42,305 bases of DNA from Lachnospiraceae bacterium (GTDB taxonomy: Bacteria; Bacillota; Clostridia; Lachnospirales; Lachnospiraceae), in the NCBI GenBank assembly GCA_014804675.1, contig JAAUZH010000026.1, positions 1-42,305 of the forward strand, given 5' to 3'. The translations under genes were made by a program, and so were the position numbers. Under the pieces are notes generated by a model. The model was not told the origin of the DNA. It saw nothing but the letters and a program-made list of their open reading frames with translations, and searched no databases. Shown one piece after another: positions 33,325 to 42,305 of the stretch. Each line of letters starts with the position of its first letter. Position 1 is the first letter of the stretch.

Positions 33325-33564
33325 ATGGGTATAATAAGATTGATTTTAACAATAATTTTTATATTAGTATGTATTGCAATTACAGTGCTTGTATTGATGC
33401 AGGAAGGGAAATCGGCAGGACTTGGAGCTATCGGTGGCGCAGCAGAGTCCTACTGGGGCAAGAATAAAGGTCGTTCCATGGAAGGATTCTTGGTAAAGAT
33501 TACAAAGATTCTTGCTGTTGCCTTTATACTCCTTGCAGTAGTATTGAACATTAACAAATTTTAG
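33325..33564 (+). CDS. secG: Preprotein translocase subunit SecG
   Basis: The 79-residue membrane protein has two hydrophobic helices (about 3-23 and 55-76) linked by the conserved loop LMQEGKSAGLGAIGGAAESYWGKNKGRSMEGFL. SecG is the small accessory subunit of the SecYEG channel. The start 33325 has AGGAGG seven bases upstream. It is followed by rnr, a common Firmicute arrangement (secG-rnr-smpB-ssrA) linking secretion with RNA quality control. Confidence 0.96.
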   Translation: MGIIRLILTIIFILVCIAITVLVLMQEGKSAGLGAIGGAAESYWGKNKGRSMEGFLVKITKILAVAFILLAVVLNINKF

Positions 33565-33605
33565 TGAAGGAAAGTTTCCGATAGGAAATCGGGAGAAGTT
33601 CATGT

Positions 33606-33636
33606 AAGCACTCTTTACAGAGTGCTTTTCTTTTTT
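33606..33636 (+). terminator. Terminator/attenuator between secG and rnr
   Basis: AAGCACTCT-ttac-AGAGTGCTT (33606-33627) plus TTCTTTTTT. It ends right at the rnr ribosome binding site (GGAG 33637-33640), so any rnr transcript from the secG promoter must read through it. Confidence 0.88.
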
Positions 33637-33646
33637 GGAGCAAAGA

Positions 33647-35818
33647 ATGAGTAAAAAAACATTAGAAGAAAGAAAAAAATTAATATGTGATTTTGTGGCG
33701 GAAGAGTTATATGTCCCTATGAAAGAAAAAGAATTGGCAATTATGTTTCAGGTAGAGCCAGAGGAGCGGCCGGAGTTTAAGAAAGTGTTAGAAAGCCTGT
33801 TAGCAGAGGGAAAGCTACAGATTACCAAAAGAGGAAAATACGTAAAGCCGGAAAAAACAGCTTTAATCGGTACCTTTATCAGCAATGCGAAGGGCTTTGG
33901 CTTTGTGGAGATAGAAGGACAGTCAGAGGACTTCTATGTGCCTGAAGCAAAGATAAACGGTGCGTTTCATCAGGATAAGGTAGAAATTGCCCTGCTTCCC
34001 GGAAAAAGAGGAATGCGTCAGGAAGTGGAAGTGGTTGCTATTCTGGAAAGAGGCATGAAGACAGTTGTGGGAACCTTTGAAAGAGGAAAAAGCTTTGGTT
34101 TTGTAGTGCCGGATAACAAAAAGCTGCCGGATGATATTTTTATCCCCTTAGAGCGTTCTAAGGGAGCTGTCAACGGGCATAAGGTAGTAGTGGAGATTAC
34201 CGACTATGGAAAAGGTTATAAGGGAAAACGTCCGGAAGGAAAAGTAGTGGAGATTTTAGGCCATATCAATGATCCGGGTGTGGACATTTTATCAATTGTA
34301 AAAGGCTTTGACCTTCCTATGGAGTTTTCCGAAAAAGTTCTTAACCAGGCCGGGCGGGCACAAAAAGAAGTGTCAGCAGCGGATATGGAAGGCAGAAAAG
34401 ATTTCAGGCAGATGGAAATGGTTACTATTGACGGTGAAGATGCAAAGGATCTGGATGATGCGGTAAGCCTTACGGTAAAAGACGGCAATTACTATTTAGG
34501 CGTCCATATTGCGGATGTGACCAATTATGTTCAGGAGAACTCCGCTTTGGACAGGGAAGCGCAAAAAAGAGGCACCAGCGTATACTTAGTGGACCGGGTA
34601 ATTCCCATGCTGCCTCATGCTCTGTCCAATGGAATCTGTTCCTTAAATGAAGGAGTGGATAGGCTTGCCTTAAGCTGCCTGATGACTATTGACGAAAAGG
34701 GAGTGGTGAAGGATTATGAAATTGCGGAAACAGTTATCAATGTAAACCGGCGCATGTCCTATACCAGTGTGAAAAAGATTTTAGAGGACAAAGACGAAAT
34801 GGAATGCGAAACCTATAAGGAGCTTGTTCCCATGCTTGAACGGATGGCGGAGCTTTCCGGAATCTTAAGAAAGAACAGACAAAAAAGAGGTTCTATTGAT
34901 TTTGATTTTCAGGAAAGTAAGATTTTGCTTGATAAAGAGGGACATCCTATAGATATCACGCCCTATGAGAGAAACGTTGCAACAAAGCTGATTGAAGATT
35001 TCATGCTTCTGGCAAATGAAACGATTGCCCAGCATTTTTACTGGATGGAGCTGCCTTTTGTGTATCGTACCCATGAAGTTCCGGATACGGAAAAAATAAG
35101 AAAATTGATTACGTTTATCAGAAATTTTGGCTATGGAATCAAGCTGAAAAATGAGGAAGTCCATCCAAAGGAACTGCAGAAGCTGTTAGGGAACATACAG
35201 GGAACTGCAGAAGAAGCCCTGATAAGCCGTTTGGTGCTTCGCAGCATGAAGCAGGCAAGATATACAGAAAGCTGTACCGGGCATTTTGGACTGGCTTGTG
35301 AATATTATTGTCATTTTACTTCCCCCATCCGCAGATATCCGGATTTGCAGATTCACCGGATTATCAAAGAACAGCTCCGGGGAAAATTGAATTCGGAAAG
35401 AATCGCTCACTATAAAAGTATTTTAACGGAAGTGTGCAGGCATTCCTCGGAAACGGAGCGAAGAGCAGAGGAAGCGGAACGGGAAACTGATAAGCTGAAA
35501 AAAGCGGAATATATGGAAAGGCATATAGGAGAGCAGTTTGAGGGCATTATTTCGGGAATTACTTCCTGGGGGATTTATGTGGAACTTTCCAATACGGTAG
35601 AAGGCATGGTTCATGTGGCTTCCATACCGGGGGGCTATTATTACTATGATGAAAATTCCTATGAAATGGTAGGAAAGGATACCCAAAAGACATACAAGCT
35701 TGGAGAGAAGCTTACGATTCAGGTAAAAGATGTGGATAAGATAGCAAAGACAATTGATTTTGTAATCCCCTGTGAGGAAGTGTCCGATGGGACAATGGAA
35801 AAAAGTGGGAAAGATTAG
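33647..35818 (+). CDS. rnr: Ribonuclease R
   Basis: The 723-residue 3'-to-5' exoribonuclease degrades structured RNA and works with tmRNA-SmpB in trans-translation quality control. Domain order is an N-terminal winged helix (about 1-65), two cold-shock-type OB domains (about 66-230), the RNB catalytic domain (about 250-580) with the metal-binding aspartates in [14 protein letters not shown], and an S1 domain near 628-710 ([27 protein letters not shown]). The C-terminal lysine-rich tail is short. The start is ATG 33647 behind GGAG. smpB follows within 17 bases. Confidence 0.97.
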   Translation: MSKKTLEERKKLICDFVAEELYVPMKEKELAIMFQVEPEERPEFKKVLESLLAEGKLQITKRGKYVKPEKTALIGTFISNAKGFGFVEIEGQSEDFYVPEAKINGAFHQDKVEIALLPGKRGMRQEVEVVAILERGMKTVVGTFERGKSFGFVVPDNKKLPDDIFIPLERSKGAVNGHKVVVEITDYGKGYKGKRPEGKVVEILGHINDPGVDILSIVKGFDLPMEFSEKVLNQAGRAQKEVSAADMEGRKDFRQMEMVTIDGEDAKDLDDAVSLTVKDGNYYLGVHIADVTNYVQENSALDREAQKRGTSVYLVDRVIPMLPHALSNGICSLNEGVDRLALSCLMTIDEKGVVKDYEIAETVINVNRRMSYTSVKKILEDKDEMECETYKELVPMLERMAELSGILRKNRQKRGSIDFDFQESKILLDKEGHPIDITPYERNVATKLIEDFMLLANETIAQHFYWMELPFVYRTHEVPDTEKIRKLITFIRNFGYGIKLKNEEVHPKELQKLLGNIQGTAEEALISRLVLRSMKQARYTESCTGHFGLACEYYCHFTSPIRRYPDLQIHRIIKEQLRGKLNSERIAHYKSILTEVCRHSSETERRAEEAERETDKLKKAEYMERHIGEQFEGIISGITSWGIYVELSNTVEGMVHVASIPGGYYYYDENSYEMVGKDTQKTYKLGEKLTIQVKDVDKIAKTIDFVIPCEEVSDGTMEKSGKD

Positions 35819-35835
35819 TAAGGCAGGTGAGGAAA

Positions 35836-36300
35836 ATGAGCAAAGAACAGGGAAAACTGGTAGCAAACAACAAAAAGGCATATTTTGATTTCTTTATTGA
35901 TGAGAAATATGAAGCGGGACTGGTGCTGCATGGCACAGAAGTGAAATCCCTGCGCATGGGGAAATGCAGCATAAAAGAAGCCTTTATCCGGATTGAACAG
36001 GGAGAAGCCTTTATTTACGGAATGAATATCAGCCCATATGAAAAAGGAAATATTTTCAATAAGGACCCTTTGAGAATCCGAAAGCTTTTGTTTCATAAAT
36101 CGGAAATCCATAAGTTTGCAGGGAAACTTGCAGAAAAGGGGTATACCTTAGTGCCGCTGCAAGTATATTTTAAGGATGGAAAGGCAAAAATGGAGGTAGG
36201 TCTTGCAAGAGGCAAGAAATTATACGATAAACGCCAGGACATCGCCAAAAAGGACCAAAGGAGAGAGGCGCAGAAGGAATTTAAAATTAAAAATTTATAA
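35836..36300 (+). CDS. smpB: SsrA-binding protein SmpB
   Basis: The 154-residue protein binds tmRNA and mimics the anticodon stem in trans-translation. Family features are [42 protein letters not shown], and the C-terminal basic tail with [19 protein letters not shown], which inserts into the mRNA channel. The start 35836 follows GGTGAGG; a GTG at 35827 is an alternative. It is directly before ssrA, its RNA partner. Confidence 0.98.
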   Translation: MSKEQGKLVANNKKAYFDFFIDEKYEAGLVLHGTEVKSLRMGKCSIKEAFIRIEQGEAFIYGMNISPYEKGNIFNKDPLRIRKLLFHKSEIHKFAGKLAEKGYTLVPLQVYFKDGKAKMEVGLARGKKLYDKRQDIAKKDQRREAQKEFKIKNL

Positions 36301-36317
36301 AATCCTGTTTTTCCCTA

Positions 36318-36346
36318 TGGACGGAAAGCAAGAATACCGATATACT
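36318..36346 (+). promoter_or_regulatory. ssrA promoter
   Basis: TGGACG (36318-36323), 17 bases, TATACT (36341-36346). The mature RNA begins about 28 bases after the -10, leaving a short 5' leader for processing. Confidence 0.55.
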
Positions 36347-36373
36347 AAATAAGCAGCAAAGAAAACTGAATAC

Positions 36374-36711
36374 GGGGTAGTAAAGGTTTCGACAGGGGTC
36401 TTGCAGCTGGAGAAGCTATCCGCAGGTGATGCGTCAAATCACGACAATAAATATAAACGCTGAAGATAATTTAGCATTCGCTGCCTAGTTGCAGCGTGTC
36501 CGCCTTAGTGCACCTACACATTAAGAACCGGGCATCGACTATGTAGGAAACGACATGGGCAAAGCTTTGAGCCTGTGGGCGTACAATGAAGCTACTAAAA
36601 CCTACAGGGTGTTAGTTCCCAGCAGGCAGAGGGAATGAAAAAGAACTGACTATGATAGTAGAAGTACAGGGAATGGGCTTTTGGACACGGGTTCGACTCC
36701 CGTCTACTCCA
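36374..36711 (+). ncRNA. ssrA: Transfer-messenger RNA (tmRNA)
   Basis: The 5' end GGGGTAGTAAAGGTTTCGACAG and the 3' end with the TTCGACTC T-arm and CTACTCC form the acceptor stem, including the G3-U pair expected for alanyl charging. CCA is not encoded: after the discriminator A at 36711 the sequence is TGATGG. The tag reading frame begins at GCT 36459 after ATAAAC and encodes AEDNLAFAA, ending with TAG at 36486-36488. This is close to clostridial tags, as I recall them, and ends in the usual AA. Pseudoknot regions fill the space between. Confidence 0.97.
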
Positions 36712-36732
36712 TGATGGCTATTTACAAAAAAG

Positions 36733-36773
36733 ATTTAAGCAAGTATAGTATAAGTATTGCTTAAATTTTTTTG
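36733..36773 (+). terminator. Terminator after ssrA
   Basis: ATTTAAGCAA (36733-36742) pairs with TTGCTTAAAT (36757-36766), followed by TTTTTTGTTTTA. Confidence 0.9.
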
Positions 36774-36807
36774 TTTTATAGAGTTTGATTGATGTAAGGA
36801 GATTGTG

Positions 36808-37365
36808 ATGGCAGTAAAAGACGATTATATAGTTGGCGGTTTTGAATTTCCAACGGAAGGGGAAGCAAAAGCAGCTAAAAATGATGAAAATAAAATCCGT
36901 GCAATTGATAAAAAGCTGAATTACAATAATTTTGAAGCAGTTTCCATGGTTTATAATAAGGCAATAGAAAACCATGTATTTGAGACCGCTATCGGTGAGC
37001 ATTATTTAAAAAAGCTTCAGGAGCATTTGATTGAGAAGAAAGAAGCGGATAGTGATTTTGTCTTAAAGCCCATTCCGCTCCGTTCCAAATTGCCTGTTGC
37101 CAAGCAATCTGAAGAAACAGCAAAAGTAAAGGTACGGATTGGTTCCAAGAAGGAAAGCAAACAGAAATTGAAATTTTCCATTATTTTGAATTTCTTCCTG
37201 GCATTGATCATTGTCATACTTTTTATTATTACATTAACAGGGGAAAATGCCAATATCATCAACTATAGGACGGTGATTACCAACCAATACGCCCGGTGGG
37301 AACAAGAATTACAGCAAAGAGAAGAAGCGGTAAGAGAAAAGGAAAAGGAGCTTTTTTCAGAATAA
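36808..37365 (+). CDS. Single-pass membrane protein of unknown function
   Basis: The 185-residue protein has a soluble N-terminal half, then a basic stretch (KESKQKLK) and one membrane helix (about 122-143, FSIILNFFLALIIVILFIITL). A C-terminal coiled coil follows (WEQELQQREEAVREKEKEL). This suggests a cytosolic N-terminus and an extracellular or periplasm-facing coiled coil. No family recognised. AAGGAG lies upstream. It precedes the two-component genes. Confidence 0.8.
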   Translation: MAVKDDYIVGGFEFPTEGEAKAAKNDENKIRAIDKKLNYNNFEAVSMVYNKAIENHVFETAIGEHYLKKLQEHLIEKKEADSDFVLKPIPLRSKLPVAKQSEETAKVKVRIGSKKESKQKLKFSIILNFFLALIIVILFIITLTGENANIINYRTVITNQYARWEQELQQREEAVREKEKELFSE

Positions 37366-37448
37366 ATTCATTGCAGATTTTCACAATTTTTACATACTTG
37401 TCTGTTAGCATAAATAATAGCTTCAAAATGGATGTAAGAGGTGCCGAA

Positions 37449-38129
37449 ATGGAAAAAATGAAAATTCTGGTTGTAGACGATGAAAGCAGGATGCGAAAGC
37501 TGGTAAAGGACTTCCTGATCAAAAACAATTATGAGGTGTTAGAGGCAGAAGACGGTGCACAGGCGCTGGATATTTTTTTTCAGGTAAAAGACATTTCCCT
37601 GATTTTGCTTGATGTGATGATGCCTAAGATGGATGGCTATCAGGTTTGTAAGGAAATCAGAGAATATTCCAAGGTTCCTATTATCATGCTGACGGCAAAG
37701 GCAGATGAACAGGACGAATTAAAGGGATTCCAGTATGGTGTGGATGAATATATCACAAAGCCCTTCAGCCCAAAGATTTTAGTTGCAAGAGTAGAGGCGG
37801 TGCTTCGAAGGGCTGGAAGCGGCACATCTGAGGAATTATTGCAGGTAGGGCCCATTACTATTGATAAAACAGCCCATATTGTTACCATTGGTGAAAAGCA
37901 GATAGAGCTTAGCTACAAGGAATTTGAACTCCTTACTTACTTTTTGGAAAATAAAGGAATTGCATTATCCAGAGAAAAGATTTTAGACCATGTCTGGAAC
38001 TATGACTATTTTGGAGATGCCAGAACCATTGATACCCATGTGAAAAAGCTTAGAAGCAAAATGGGAGAACAGGGCAACTGTATTAAAACTATCTGGGGCA
38101 TGGGCTATAAATTTGAGGTAGAAGAATGA
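37449..38129 (+). CDS. OmpR-family response regulator
   Basis: The 226-residue regulator has a receiver domain with the acidic pair VVDDE, phospho-acceptor Asp55 (LILLDVMMP), Thr in IIMLTA and Lys in YITKPF. A winged-helix output domain follows (ELSYKEFELLTYFLENKGIALSREKIL, RTIDTHVKKLRSKM, GMGYKFE). The start 37449 is chosen at MEKMKILVVDD behind AGAGGTG; the open frame extends upstream without features. It overlaps the kinase by four bases (ATGA), so the two are co-translated. The signal is unknown. Confidence 0.97.
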   Translation: MEKMKILVVDDESRMRKLVKDFLIKNNYEVLEAEDGAQALDIFFQVKDISLILLDVMMPKMDGYQVCKEIREYSKVPIIMLTAKADEQDELKGFQYGVDEYITKPFSPKILVARVEAVLRRAGSGTSEELLQVGPITIDKTAHIVTIGEKQIELSYKEFELLTYFLENKGIALSREKILDHVWNYDYFGDARTIDTHVKKLRSKMGEQGNCIKTIWGMGYKFEVEE

Positions 38130-39595
38130 AATACAAGTATTCCATAAAAAGGCAGTTTGCAATTATTTTTATTGGACTTATGGCCGGCACAATTTTATTG
38201 TGCTGGTTTCTTAATAGCATTTTTTTGGAGAAATATTATGTGCAAAATAAAGAGACTGATTTAAAAAATGCTTATGCCAGCATTCGATATGCTGCTGAAA
38301 AGGGGACTCTTAGTTCCAAACAGTTCTATTATGAATTTCAAAAAATATGTGCTACCTACAACATGAGCATTATTGTCATGGATGCAGAATCAAAACTGAT
38401 TTTGAGTTCGGTAAATGACTATAAAAGAATGATCAGCCAATTAGTGGAAAGCGCTATGGGAATGAATGTGCCGGATAAGGTTTTGGAAGAAAATGAATCC
38501 TATGTGATTCAGAAAAGCTTTGATAAGGAAACAAACAGTAACTATATTGAAATGTGGGGAGTGCTGGATAACGGCAATCTGTTTTTGCTCCGTTCTTCTG
38601 TGGAAAGTATCAGGGACAGCGTTAAGATATCCAATCAATTTCTGGCATATGTGGGAATCGGAGCGGTTATCATCAGTGCATTTATGACACTGACAATCAC
38701 CGGAAGGGTCACGAAGCCTATCCTGCAGCTGGCTAAAATATCGGAAAGGATGAAGAATCTGGATTTTGATGCAAAATATACAGGAAAGGATAAAAATGAA
38801 ATCGGCATTTTGGGGGAGCATATCAACCAGTTGTCAGATACGTTGGAAAAAACGATTTCAGAATTGAAAACGGCAAATAATGAATTGAAAAACGATATTC
38901 GTCAAAAAGAAGAAATTGATGAGATGAGAAAAGAATTCCTATCCAATGTATCCCATGAATTAAAGACGCCCATTGCTTTGATCATGGGATATGCGGAAGG
39001 GCTGAAAATGGGAATCAATGAGGATGATTCCAGCAGGGATTTCTATTGTGATGTTATTATGGATGAAGCCGGTAAAATGAATACCATGGTAAAGAAGCTT
39101 CTTACGCTGAATCAGTTGGAATTTGGAAATGAGGTAGTTACCATGGAGAGATTTGATTTGCACGAGCTGATTGAGAACTATATTCAGTCTGCGGACATTC
39201 TCATAAAACAGAATGAGGTGAAGGTGGATTTCCATTGCAATGAGCCTGTGTATGTGTGGGGAGATGAATTTAAAGTAGAAGAAGTGTTCATGAATTACTT
39301 TACCAATGCCATGAATTATGCAATGAAAGAAAAGAAAATTGATATAAAAATCCAAAGACATCCGGATAAGGTCAGGGTATCGGTTTTCAATACAGGAAAT
39401 CCCATTCCGGAAGAATCCCTGCCTTTGATATGGGGAAAGTTTTATAAGGTGGATAAGGCACGGACAAGGGAATATGGAGGCAGCGGAGTGGGCCTTTCCA
39501 TCGTAAAAGCAATCATGGAATCCATGAATCAGGGCTATGGAGTCGCCAACTATGAAAATGGTGTGGAATTTTGGTTTGAACTTGCGACAGAATAG
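38126..39595 (+). CDS. Membrane sensor histidine kinase
   Basis: The 489-residue kinase has two membrane helices (about 12-32 and 170-195) flanking an extracellular sensor of about 135 residues, then a HAMP domain. The HisKA site is His277 in NVSHELKTPIALIMGYAEGL. The ATPase has NYFTNAMNYA as N box, FNTGNPIPEE, and GGSGVGLSIVKAIME as the glycine box. It is the partner of the adjacent OmpR-type regulator (overlap of four bases). The extracellular signal is not known. The following lipoprotein gene has its own promoter inside the end of this gene. Confidence 0.97.
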   Translation: MKYKYSIKRQFAIIFIGLMAGTILLCWFLNSIFLEKYYVQNKETDLKNAYASIRYAAEKGTLSSKQFYYEFQKICATYNMSIIVMDAESKLILSSVNDYKRMISQLVESAMGMNVPDKVLEENESYVIQKSFDKETNSNYIEMWGVLDNGNLFLLRSSVESIRDSVKISNQFLAYVGIGAVIISAFMTLTITGRVTKPILQLAKISERMKNLDFDAKYTGKDKNEIGILGEHINQLSDTLEKTISELKTANNELKNDIRQKEEIDEMRKEFLSNVSHELKTPIALIMGYAEGLKMGINEDDSSRDFYCDVIMDEAGKMNTMVKKLLTLNQLEFGNEVVTMERFDLHELIENYIQSADILIKQNEVKVDFHCNEPVYVWGDEFKVEEVFMNYFTNAMNYAMKEKKIDIKIQRHPDKVRVSVFNTGNPIPEESLPLIWGKFYKVDKARTREYGGSGVGLSIVKAIMESMNQGYGVANYENGVEFWFELATE

Positions 39596-39604
39596 TGGTA
39601 AAAT
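39576..39604 (+). promoter_or_regulatory. Promoter of the lipoprotein gene, inside the kinase 3' end
   Basis: TTGAAC (39576-39581), 17 bases, TAAAAT (39599-39604), 41 bases before the next start. Confidence 0.6.
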
Positions 39605-39645
39605 AGTCTAAAAAGTGAAAATATCAAATGATGTGAGGGAAGAGC

Positions 39646-40500
39646 ATGAAAAAGAAAACAAAAACACTGGCTGTCTGCTGTATGGCTGTCATGTTAATGG
39701 GAGTAAGCGGCTGTGGAAATGCCATACCGGATATGACAGAAGAACAAGGCGCTATCGTTGCAGAATATGCAGCGGGACTATTATTAAAATATGACAAAAA
39801 TTATACCACCAGGCTTGTGGAGAAAGATGAGCAGGCAGAAGAGGCTGATTCGGAAGCAGAAGCAGAAGAACTTTCCGCACAGGATGCAGAAGAAACTGAG
39901 GAGCCTTCTGTTTCAGAAAACGAAATAGAGGATGAAAAGGATGGAGTGTCAGGTGTGGCTGCCACTGTGAACATAGGAAGCTTTTTAGGGCTGGGAGCTG
40001 TGCAGGTAGACTATCAAGGCTATGAAGTCGTTGATTCCTATGCAGAAGGAGATGATTTGGACATTGCCTTTGCCATGAATGCTTCTCCGGGTGCGAAGCT
40101 GGTAGTGACCAAATTTCTGCTTACAAATACCGGTAGTGAAGAAGCCGCCTGTGATATACTTTCTAAAGATGTGCGTTTTCGTATCAAATATGGCGCAGAA
40201 ACTAAGAATGCATTGATTACCATGCTTTCTGATGATCTTTCTGTCTTAAATACGACTATTCCGGCAGGGGAAAGTATCACAGCAGTACTGATAATAGAAG
40301 CAAAAGCAGAAGAAGCAGAAAATTTACCGGAACTGTCATTGCTTATCAGATATCAGGATGATAGCGTGGAAACAAAGCTTCAGGCGAAAACGGCAGTGGA
40401 TATGGAACCACAGCTACAGGAGGAAACAGCGGCTGAGCCGGAAATGGTGTCCGATTCCGATACAGAAACAATGACTGATACCGATGCGTTGGAAGAGTAA
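39646..40500 (+). CDS. Lipoprotein with acidic linker and immunoglobulin-like domain
   Basis: The 284-residue protein has a lipoprotein signal with lipobox GVSGC (Cys23). A short conserved helix follows (EEQGAIVAEYAAGLLLKYDKNY), then an acidic Glu/Ala/Ser linker (about 60-100). A beta-rich domain has VVTKFLLTNTGSEEAACDI and ALITMLSDDLSVLNTTIPAG. The C-terminus is again acidic. I recognise no defined family. GAGGG precedes the start. The kinase upstream may regulate it, but only position suggests that. Confidence 0.8.
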   Translation: MKKKTKTLAVCCMAVMLMGVSGCGNAIPDMTEEQGAIVAEYAAGLLLKYDKNYTTRLVEKDEQAEEADSEAEAEELSAQDAEETEEPSVSENEIEDEKDGVSGVAATVNIGSFLGLGAVQVDYQGYEVVDSYAEGDDLDIAFAMNASPGAKLVVTKFLLTNTGSEEAACDILSKDVRFRIKYGAETKNALITMLSDDLSVLNTTIPAGESITAVLIIEAKAEEAENLPELSLLIRYQDDSVETKLQAKTAVDMEPQLQEETAAEPEMVSDSDTETMTDTDALEE

Positions 40501-40533
40501 TAGCTCTTATATTCATAAGGAGGGAGGAATTAT

Positions 40534-41970
40534 ATGAAGATACTTGATTTTAGTTTTTCAAAAAAATTATTCCGTTTTTTATGCAGCACTATGATAGGGC
40601 TTGCAATGTTTGGAAGTTTTACTTGCAGCGTGCATGCACAAGAGGCGGTATCTCTGAATTTGATTGAGATTAGCAGACCGAAGGATGCAGAAACCGATTT
40701 CAATGGGGGAGAGGCGGGAAAATGCCTTGAGATTCCAGAGGATTCAGCTGTAAGAGAAGAAACTCGTAAAATTGTCGCTTCGGAAAGAAGTTATATTATA
40801 ATCATTGAGAGCCATAAAAGGACAAATACAACCTGGGGCTCAAAGATAGACTTGTATTCCAATGCTTCTCTCACGTCAGAGATTAGTGCTCTTTCCAGCC
40901 TGAGTGCGGATAAGCTTTCTGAGACTTCCTATATTAGTTATTGGTATGTTGAAGCAGGAACTTACTATCTTACAGCTACGAATGCCGGCTTGAACGTTAA
41001 TAATGATAAAAACAGTGGTGGGTATTCCCTTACCCTGCATGGATATGTATTGCCGGTTTCAAAGGTGCTGTCAGTAAATGTAAGCAATGCAAATTGTGCT
41101 GCCGCTTCGGTTAAGACTGATATGAAAGTGGCAGGTGAGAGCTTCTCTACCATGTTGATGGCGGATGAAAGTGATACAAAGGATATTCGTAATACCAGCA
41201 GTGTATGGAATACAAATAAAAATGCAAAGGTCACAGCTGACCCAGGAAATCAGTATAGCATTACTGCTAATGGAAAATATGCGCTTCGGGTAGAATTTAC
41301 ATCGGATGAATGGAAAAAATATCCCTTTGATGTGAACTTTACAGTATCCAGTCTGAAGGCGCATGCTTATAGTACTATTACAATTCCGGCTACAACAACG
41401 GCAGATGGGAATTCTTATAGTAAGTGCAGCGTATGTGGTGCGACTGCACAGAATACAGCAATATACAAAATTGGCAAAGTGTCTCTTGCGAAAACAAGCT
41501 ATACATATACAGGGAAAAGCATTAAGCCAACAGTCAGCGTCACGGATGCAGGCGGTTTGACGATTGGGAAGACGAATTATACGGTTTCTTATAAGAATAA
41601 TAAGACTCCTGGTAAGGCTACCGTAACGATTAAATTCAAGGGCAATTATACGGGAACAGTTACGAAGACATTTACCATAAAACCAAAGGCGGCAAAGATT
41701 TCAAAGGCAACAGGAGCAAATCAGGCAATCACTGTTAAGTGGAGCCAGCAGAAGGGAGATGGCTATGAGGTTCAGTATTCTACATCCCGCTCCTTTGCAA
41801 AGAAGAAGACAACGACAGTAACTGTCAAATCAGCTTCCAGTAAAAGCAGAAAGCTGACAAAGCTCAAGACAAAGACGAAATATTATATACGTGTCCGTAC
41901 ATATAAGACTATAAGCGGCAAGAAAGTATATTCTGCATGGTCCAATGTAAAGACTGCTGCAACAAAATAA
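40534..41970 (+). CDS. Secreted surface protein with beta-sandwich repeats and fibronectin III-like end
   Basis: The 478-residue protein has a signal peptide with cleavage after VHA (about 36). It has an N-terminal beta-sandwich like pre-peptidase C-terminal domains (IVASERSYIIIIESHKR..., YVEAGTYYLTATN). A short CxxC block follows (YSKCSVCGATAQN). Next is a domain of the kind common in clostridial surface proteins (SLAKTSYTYTGKSIKPTVSV, YTVSYKNNKTPGKATVTIKF), and a fibronectin type III-like end (YEVQYSTSRSF, YYIRVRTYKTISGKKVYSAWS). There is no LPxTG anchor. AAGGAGGGAGG precedes the start. A role in surface binding is likely but unproven. Confidence 0.85.
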   Translation: MKILDFSFSKKLFRFLCSTMIGLAMFGSFTCSVHAQEAVSLNLIEISRPKDAETDFNGGEAGKCLEIPEDSAVREETRKIVASERSYIIIIESHKRTNTTWGSKIDLYSNASLTSEISALSSLSADKLSETSYISYWYVEAGTYYLTATNAGLNVNNDKNSGGYSLTLHGYVLPVSKVLSVNVSNANCAAASVKTDMKVAGESFSTMLMADESDTKDIRNTSSVWNTNKNAKVTADPGNQYSITANGKYALRVEFTSDEWKKYPFDVNFTVSSLKAHAYSTITIPATTTADGNSYSKCSVCGATAQNTAIYKIGKVSLAKTSYTYTGKSIKPTVSVTDAGGLTIGKTNYTVSYKNNKTPGKATVTIKFKGNYTGTVTKTFTIKPKAAKISKATGANQAITVKWSQQKGDGYEVQYSTSRSFAKKKTTTVTVKSASSKSRKLTKLKTKTKYYIRVRTYKTISGKKVYSAWSNVKTAATK

Positions 41971-41985
41971 AGCGGATGAAGAAGG

Positions 41986-42030
41986 GCAGGATGCTTTAGA
42001 GAGTGGAATCATAAAGCATCCTGCTCTTTG
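41986..42030 (+). terminator. Terminator after the surface protein gene
   Basis: GCAGGATGCTTTA (41986-41998) pairs with TAAAGCATCCTGC (42012-42024), followed by TCTTTGTT. Confidence 0.9.
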
Positions 42031-42127
42031 TTGTACCCGGCGGGCGCATGCCCTCTCATTTATTTTCCTGCAAAAAATATGGGGAAAGGAGTTGTTGGCA
42101 AAAAATGAAAAAAATTGAAAAAAGGTG

Positions 42128-42305
42128 TTGACATTCTCAAATCTAAATGATAATATATACAAGTCGCTTGTGAGAGACAAGCAACAAGCACCTTGACAAA
42201 TAAACAGCAATGCAACCCTGAAATTCTAAGAGAAAAGTACCTGATGAAGAATCGGGGAAAAAGAAATTCAGAGAGTTCGAACAAAGAAAACGAACCAAAA
42301 CAGTA
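42128..42305 (+). promoter_or_regulatory. Strong promoter and leader at the window edge, possibly of a stable-RNA operon
   Basis: TTGACA (42128-42133), 17 bases, TAATAT (42151-42156), preceded by an A-rich block resembling an UP element. The following 150 bases contain no ribosome binding site with an open frame but do carry CTGAAATTCT/AGAAATTCAG arms that could pair around one A-A mismatch. This resembles the leader of an rRNA operon, but the gene itself lies outside the window. Confidence 0.55.

Overview
The window looks like a chromosome segment of a low-to-mid GC Gram-positive anaerobe, most likely a Lachnospiraceae (Blautia/Ruminococcus-like) gut Firmicute. The reasons are AGGAGG-type ribosome binding sites, many short LxAC-type lipoproteins, BlaI/BlaR1-type regulators, the gap-pgk-tpiA and secG-rnr-smpB-ssrA blocks, and a tmRNA tag (AEDNLAFAA) close to clostridial tags. 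The genus is inference; no marker here decides it.

Region 1 (1-8.1 kb) is an accessory island. It opens inside a type I restriction specificity gene (hsdS) whose reading frame runs through 22 copies of ACAG. A frameshifted DUF4238 gene and hsdR follow in one overlapping operon. Next come a RelE/RelB-type toxin-antitoxin pair, a UPF0175 gene followed by a PIN-domain toxin broken by two amber codons, and an AlbA_2/Schlafen-like regulator. Two nearly identical 32-bp direct repeats bracket the toxin-antitoxin segment.

Region 2 (8.1-16.7 kb) holds a LysR regulator divergent from a flavodoxin-cupin-carboxymuconolactone decarboxylase-SDR operon, an AAA/DUF234 ATPase, two GNAT acetyltransferases, a GC-rich gene remnant, a lipoprotein esterase and a UPF0178 protein.

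Region 3 (16.7-27.2 kb) is a signalling block. A promoter overlapped by a TTAC-N4-GTAA operator, with a second copy downstream, drives three lipoprotein genes; two of these carry three diverged copies of one unrecognised module. The same operator lies in front of the minus-strand blaI-blaR1 pair, whose BlaR1 keeps the complete penicillin-binding sensor motifs. Back-to-back with it is a second BlaI-like/M56 pair in which the penicillin sensor is replaced by a repeat domain resembling DUF5050. No beta-lactamase gene is present, so the lipoprotein operon is the apparent BlaI target.

Region 4 (27.2-42.3 kb) is mostly core genome. It holds a GNAT, a DUF1349 protein, a long palindromic element, gap, pgk, tpiA, a small secreted protein, secG, rnr, smpB, ssrA, a one-TM membrane protein, a two-component system, a lipoprotein and a large surface protein. 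The right edge has a strong promoter and a leader that may precede a stable-RNA operon outside the window.
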